Source of the DNA: Oscillospiraceae bacterium | GTDB lineage: Bacteria > Bacillota > Clostridia > Oscillospirales > Ruminococcaceae | Direction of reading: 5' to 3' | Length of the DNA: 7,095 nt | Assembly (NCBI GenBank): GCA_029068025.1 | Contig: JAIEDJ010000112.1 | Coordinates: 1-7,095, forward strand | In this document: positions 4,816 to 7,095 of the stretch, one piece after another | Position numbering within the stretch: the stretch's first letter is position 1 | How the letters are laid out: each line of letters opens with the position of its first letter | Notes under the pieces: generated by a model | What the model was told of the DNA's origin: nothing | The model's input: the letters and a program-made list of their open reading frames with translations, nothing else | Databases searched by the model: none | Program-made: the position numbers and the translations under genes

Positions 4816-6693
4816 TTACCAATATATAATTACTTGACCGTCATTAACGCAGTTGGAATATTCGCGCTCCTCAACAGGTTTGGCAGGGGCATCGGATCCC
4901 TCTAAACGATAAACATACATGGTATCCGCATACATGGCTGTTGCGCGGCTGCCTTTGTGCTCGGTATCATCTTCATCCCAGCCAATATAAAACACCTTGT
5001 ACGGTTTGCCGTTTTTGCCGATCCTCTCCTCGACCGTTACCGGCTCTCCCGGAGGTATGAGCGGATCGTTGAGATATGCCGGATCTTCTTCGGAACTGTC
5101 GGAAGTTTCCGGCGGCGCGGGTGTGAGTTCTTTGATGTATTCCGGAAGCTCTGTCCGAAAACCATAGCTGAATCCATAGTCTCTGATATTTCCTGATATA
5201 CCTGCAAGACCAATACATTGACCTGCTTTAACTTGATCGCCGGCACTTACAAACTCTTCGCTGTTCTCCTCGACAGAAAGCAGATGCGAGTAGATGGTGA
5301 ACAGTCCCTCGGCGTGCTTTATCGCCACAAAACTTCCCATACCATAGTTCCAAGCGTTGTGATAATCTGCAAATATGACCTCGCCGTCATCGACCGCATA
5401 GACCTCGCTGCCCCGATCAGCATAGATCGTGGTGTTGTGGCTGTTTATCCATCCGTTGGTCGTGTTTACAAAATCAAGATCCTCTGGGGCGAACTTTGAC
5501 GGCAGAACGAGCGGCCTTTTAGCCCATTCCTCCGGGGAGAGCGCTTTGTTTTCCGCTGTGGGATGCGTGGAGGTATCAGCGCTGTTTGACGCTTCGGATT
5601 CCGGGGCACTGCTGTCAGACGAATTGTTGTCATCTATCGGAACGCTGACGGTCGGCGGTTCGGGATCGTTGTTCTGCGGCTTTGCCGATGTCGCGAACGC
5701 GGCGGTCGTGCCGAGAACCAGAAGAACCGACGTGGCTGCCGCGAATGCTGTGGTTTTTTTGAATTTCATAATAGTCACTATCCTTTCTTCAATAGGGCTT
5801 TTGTTATAGTGTGGAACAAGCGGAGCCAAGCCGCTTTTTTTCTCTTCCATGCGGATCAGCGCCATGGCGTAATCCGACTTTTTTTGCTCTCCGAACATTC
5901 GGATGACCGCTTCGTCACAGGATATTTCAATATCTCTGTTGGCGAGGACGTACATGACCCACACCAAGGGGTCAAACCAGTGAATGCACAGCGCGGCTGT
6001 CAGCACAAGTTTAAAAACGAGGTCAAAGCGCCGTATGTGGATATATTCATGGGACAATACGTATTTCAGATCGTCCGAGCTGTCCTGCGCAATCTTTTTC
6101 GGCAGGAGTATGACCGGGCGGAATATGCCGTAGGTAAGCGGCGCTGAGATCATATCCGATTGGCGGACGGTTATCCGGCGGAAAAGACGGTGTTCGGCAA
6201 GCCATTGGCTTATATACTCGTTGTTGTCAACGGGCAGAGATTCGCCGAATTTTCTGAGGCTTTTGAGATACGATAACATAAAAAACGCGGTGCACGCCAG
6301 AAGACCTATCGCCCAGATCAGCGTCGGGATATCCGCCATCGGAGCGGCTGCCGCCGGTGAGAGGACGGGTGCCGCCGGTGAGTGGACGGGTGCCGGGGGT
6401 GGGGGCGCGGGTGCCGCATGATCGGGCAGAGTGCCGTACAGCGGCGGCGCGGAAATATCGGGTATGTACGGCGGCGCAATTCCCGGTTTTTCTGCTGCCG
6501 TGTCCGTCCGTGCCAACAGCGAATATACGCTGAACGCGCTCGGAAGCGAATACGGAACCAACAGCCGCGCGAGAACTATCCACCACATGACGGTGAACGT
6601 TCTTTTGGGAAGCCTGCGGATAAACGCTGTCCGAACGGCAGCCGTGACCAAGATCATCACAGCTCCCGAAATGCTCATCTGAAGCAGGGTCAT
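4816..6693 (-). CDS. M56 (BlaR1/MecR1-type) membrane metalloprotease fused to a degenerate M23/LytM-like domain
   Basis: The 625-aa product begins with a BlaR1/MecR1-type M56 module: membrane segments near 5-22, 35-60, 122-142, 228-250 and 315-336, zinc motif HEYIH (215-219) and the downstream EISCDEA (256-262) that supplies the third ligand. The protease therefore looks intact. A Pro/Ala-rich stretch (84-118) separates the second and third membrane segments. After the last membrane segment comes a Ser/Asp/Glu-rich linker (340-385), then a LytM/M23-like domain (about 415-515) recognised from SEVYAVDDGEVIFAD, GSFVAIKHAEGLFTIYSHL and VKAGQCIGLAG. The expected HxxxD and HxHF motifs are missing; only the YSHL His470 is clear, so this domain is probably catalytically dead. 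The last ~100 residues are unrecognised. By analogy, ligand sensing outside the cell would activate the protease and relieve repression by the upstream BlaI-like protein. Its start overlaps that gene by 4 bp (ATGA), with RBS AGAGGTG at 6699-6705. Confidence 0.88.
   Translation of the reverse strand: MTLLQMSISGAVMILVTAAVRTAFIRRLPKRTFTVMWWIVLARLLVPYSLPSAFSVYSLLARTDTAAEKPGIAPPYIPDISAPPLYGTLPDHAAPAPPPPAPVHSPAAPVLSPAAAAPMADIPTLIWAIGLLACTAFFMLSYLKSLRKFGESLPVDNNEYISQWLAEHRLFRRITVRQSDMISAPLTYGIFRPVILLPKKIAQDSSDDLKYVLSHEYIHIRRFDLVFKLVLTAALCIHWFDPLVWVMYVLANRDIEISCDEAVIRMFGEQKKSDYAMALIRMEEKKSGLAPLVPHYNKSPIEERIVTIMKFKKTTAFAAATSVLLVLGTTAAFATSAKPQNNDPEPPTVSVPIDDNNSSDSSAPESEASNSADTSTHPTAENKALSPEEWAKRPLVLPSKFAPEDLDFVNTTNGWINSHNTTIYADRGSEVYAVDDGEVIFADYHNAWNYGMGSFVAIKHAEGLFTIYSHLLSVEENSEEFVSAGDQVKAGQCIGLAGISGNIRDYGFSYGFRTELPEYIKELTPAPPETSDSSEEDPAYLNDPLIPPGEPVTVEERIGKNGKPYKVFYIGWDEDDTEHKGSRATAMYADTMYVYRLEGSDAPAKPVEEREYSNCVNDGQVIIYW
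6349..6411. repeat. Three 21-bp tandem repeats inside the M56 gene
   Basis: Units at 6349-6369, 6370-6390 and 6391-6411 start tgccg and end in ggg; the first two differ at one position and the third is more diverged. They encode 7-residue Pro/Ala units (of the kind PVHSPAA, PVLSPAA) in the loop between membrane segments 2 and 3. As 21 is a multiple of 3, changes in copy number would keep the frame. Confidence 0.7.
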
Positions 6694-7061
6694 TCCTTCA
6701 CCTCTCCCGAAGCGCCGACGATCTGTCGGAGCTTTTCGAGCTGTTCAGCCGTCAGCTTCTTTCTTTCCAGAAGCGCGGCGAAAAGCTTGTCGACGGAGCC
6801 GTCGTACAGCTTTCCTATAAGCTCGTCTGTTTCCGTTTCCTGCACTTCTTCTTTAGAGATCAGTGCGCGGCACATAAAGTTCGGTTCCGTGCGTTCTATT
6901 GCGCCTTTGGCAATGCACTTTTTGATGACTGTGTAGGTGGTGTTCATATTCCAGCCAATATCCGCGTTGAGAATATCGGAAATATGCTTGGCGGTCGTAT
7001 CACCCTCTCTCCATAAAACGTCCATGACCTTCAGTTCCGAGTCAAAAAGCTTGATCGTCAT
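6690..7061 (-). CDS. BlaI/MecI-family transcriptional repressor
   Basis: The 123-aa product matches BlaI/MecI/CopY-type repressors (usually about 120-130 aa). The N-terminal winged helix runs from about residue 5 to 70, including FDSELKVMDVLW (6-17) and the probable recognition helix NTTYTVIKKCIAKG (40-53). A Glu/Lys-rich helical dimerisation part follows (70-115). Such proteins bind dyad operators as dimers, repressing their own operon until the partner M56 protease signals their removal. The ATG at 7061 is chosen over an in-frame TTG at 7082 because the Shine-Dalgarno AAGGAG (7071-7076) lies between them, so the TTG start would be untenable. The stop overlaps the M56 start by 4 bp, typical of coupled translation of a repressor-sensor pair. 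No beta-lactamase gene is in the window, so the target could be this operon alone or genes beyond the right edge. Confidence 0.9.
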   Translation of the reverse strand: MTIKLFDSELKVMDVLWREGDTTAKHISDILNADIGWNMNTTYTVIKKCIAKGAIERTEPNFMCRALISKEEVQETETDELIGKLYDGSVDKLFAALLERKKLTAEQLEKLRQIVGASGEVKE

Positions 7062-7070
7062 AATTATCGG

Positions 7071-7076
7071 CTCCTT
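7071..7076 (-). promoter_or_regulatory. RBS that fixes the repressor start
   Basis: Minus-strand AAGGAG lies 9 bases before the ATG at 7061. It falls within the extra seven codons of the longer TTG-initiated frame, which decides in favour of the 123-aa start. Confidence 0.85.
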
Positions 7077-7083
7077 TCTCAAA

Positions 7084-7095
7084 CTATTGCAATAG
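7084..7095. promoter_or_regulatory. Palindromic operator candidate for the BlaI-like repressor
   Basis: CTATTGCAATAG is a perfect 12-bp palindrome 23 bases upstream of the repressor start codon and touching the window end. BlaI-family repressors bind short dyads at their own promoters, and the position suits a site overlapping the transcription start. The left flank is aaa; if the next bases outside the window are ttt the dyad would extend to 18 bp. The promoter itself lies mostly outside the window. Confidence 0.5.

Noticed and set aside
6382..6936. 184-codon plus-strand frame opposite the repressor and M56 genes
   Set aside because: Low-complexity translation with no recognisable domain, antisense to two well-supported genes with coupled start and stop.
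7062..7082. Longer repressor start at TTG 7082
   Set aside because: The Shine-Dalgarno AAGGAG lies inside the extra codons and is correctly spaced for the ATG at 7061.

Overview
The window looks like chromosomal DNA of a low-to-medium GC Firmicute, probably a gut-type clostridium of the Ruminococcus/Oscillospiraceae kind. Three things suggest this: strong GGAGG-type ribosome binding sites, a TTGCAA-17-TATAAT promoter, and the gene families present (a BlaI/M56 pair, a stand-alone DHH phosphoesterase, an EF-G paralogue). The assignment is inferred from sequence style, not from a search.

Layout, left to right. Positions 1-173 are a palindromic, MITE-like repeat ending in perfect 16-bp inverted repeats. 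Positions 258-1742 (+) encode a 494-aa DHH/DHHA1 phosphoesterase with an unusual, internally duplicated C-terminal extension. Positions 1743-2405 hold no gene but are dense in repeats: a hairpin after the DHH gene, a second copy of the 173-bp repeat lying inside another inverted-repeat pair of the same family, and one copy of a ~106-bp repeat carrying spaced GTTGATC motifs. Positions 2406-4415 (-) encode a 669-aa EF-G-like GTPase whose G4 motif is TCME instead of NKxD; a good promoter with an inverted repeat around its -35 box lies upstream. Positions 4416-4815 hold that promoter, the second ~106-bp repeat in opposite orientation, and two hairpins sharing an identical 22-bp sequence. Positions 4816-7061 (-) form a two-gene operon, a BlaI/MecI-type repressor followed with an ATGA overlap by an M56 (BlaR1/MecR1-type) membrane metalloprotease. 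A perfect CTATTGCAATAG palindrome lies just upstream of the repressor, at the right edge.

How the parts may work together. The repressor/M56 pair has the layout of a BlaI-BlaR1 signalling module: a membrane protease senses something outside the cell and relieves repression by the small HTH protein. The sensor part is not the penicillin-binding domain of BlaR1. It is a LytM/M23-like fold that has lost most metal ligands, followed by an unrecognised ~100-residue tail. This is the most interesting system in the window: a probable cell-wall sensor that may use a dead peptidoglycan-hydrolase domain as ligand binder. The EF-G-like gene and the DHH gene appear to be independent single-gene units. 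The former is bracketed by inverted ~106-bp repeats, which could mark past mobility or permit inversion.
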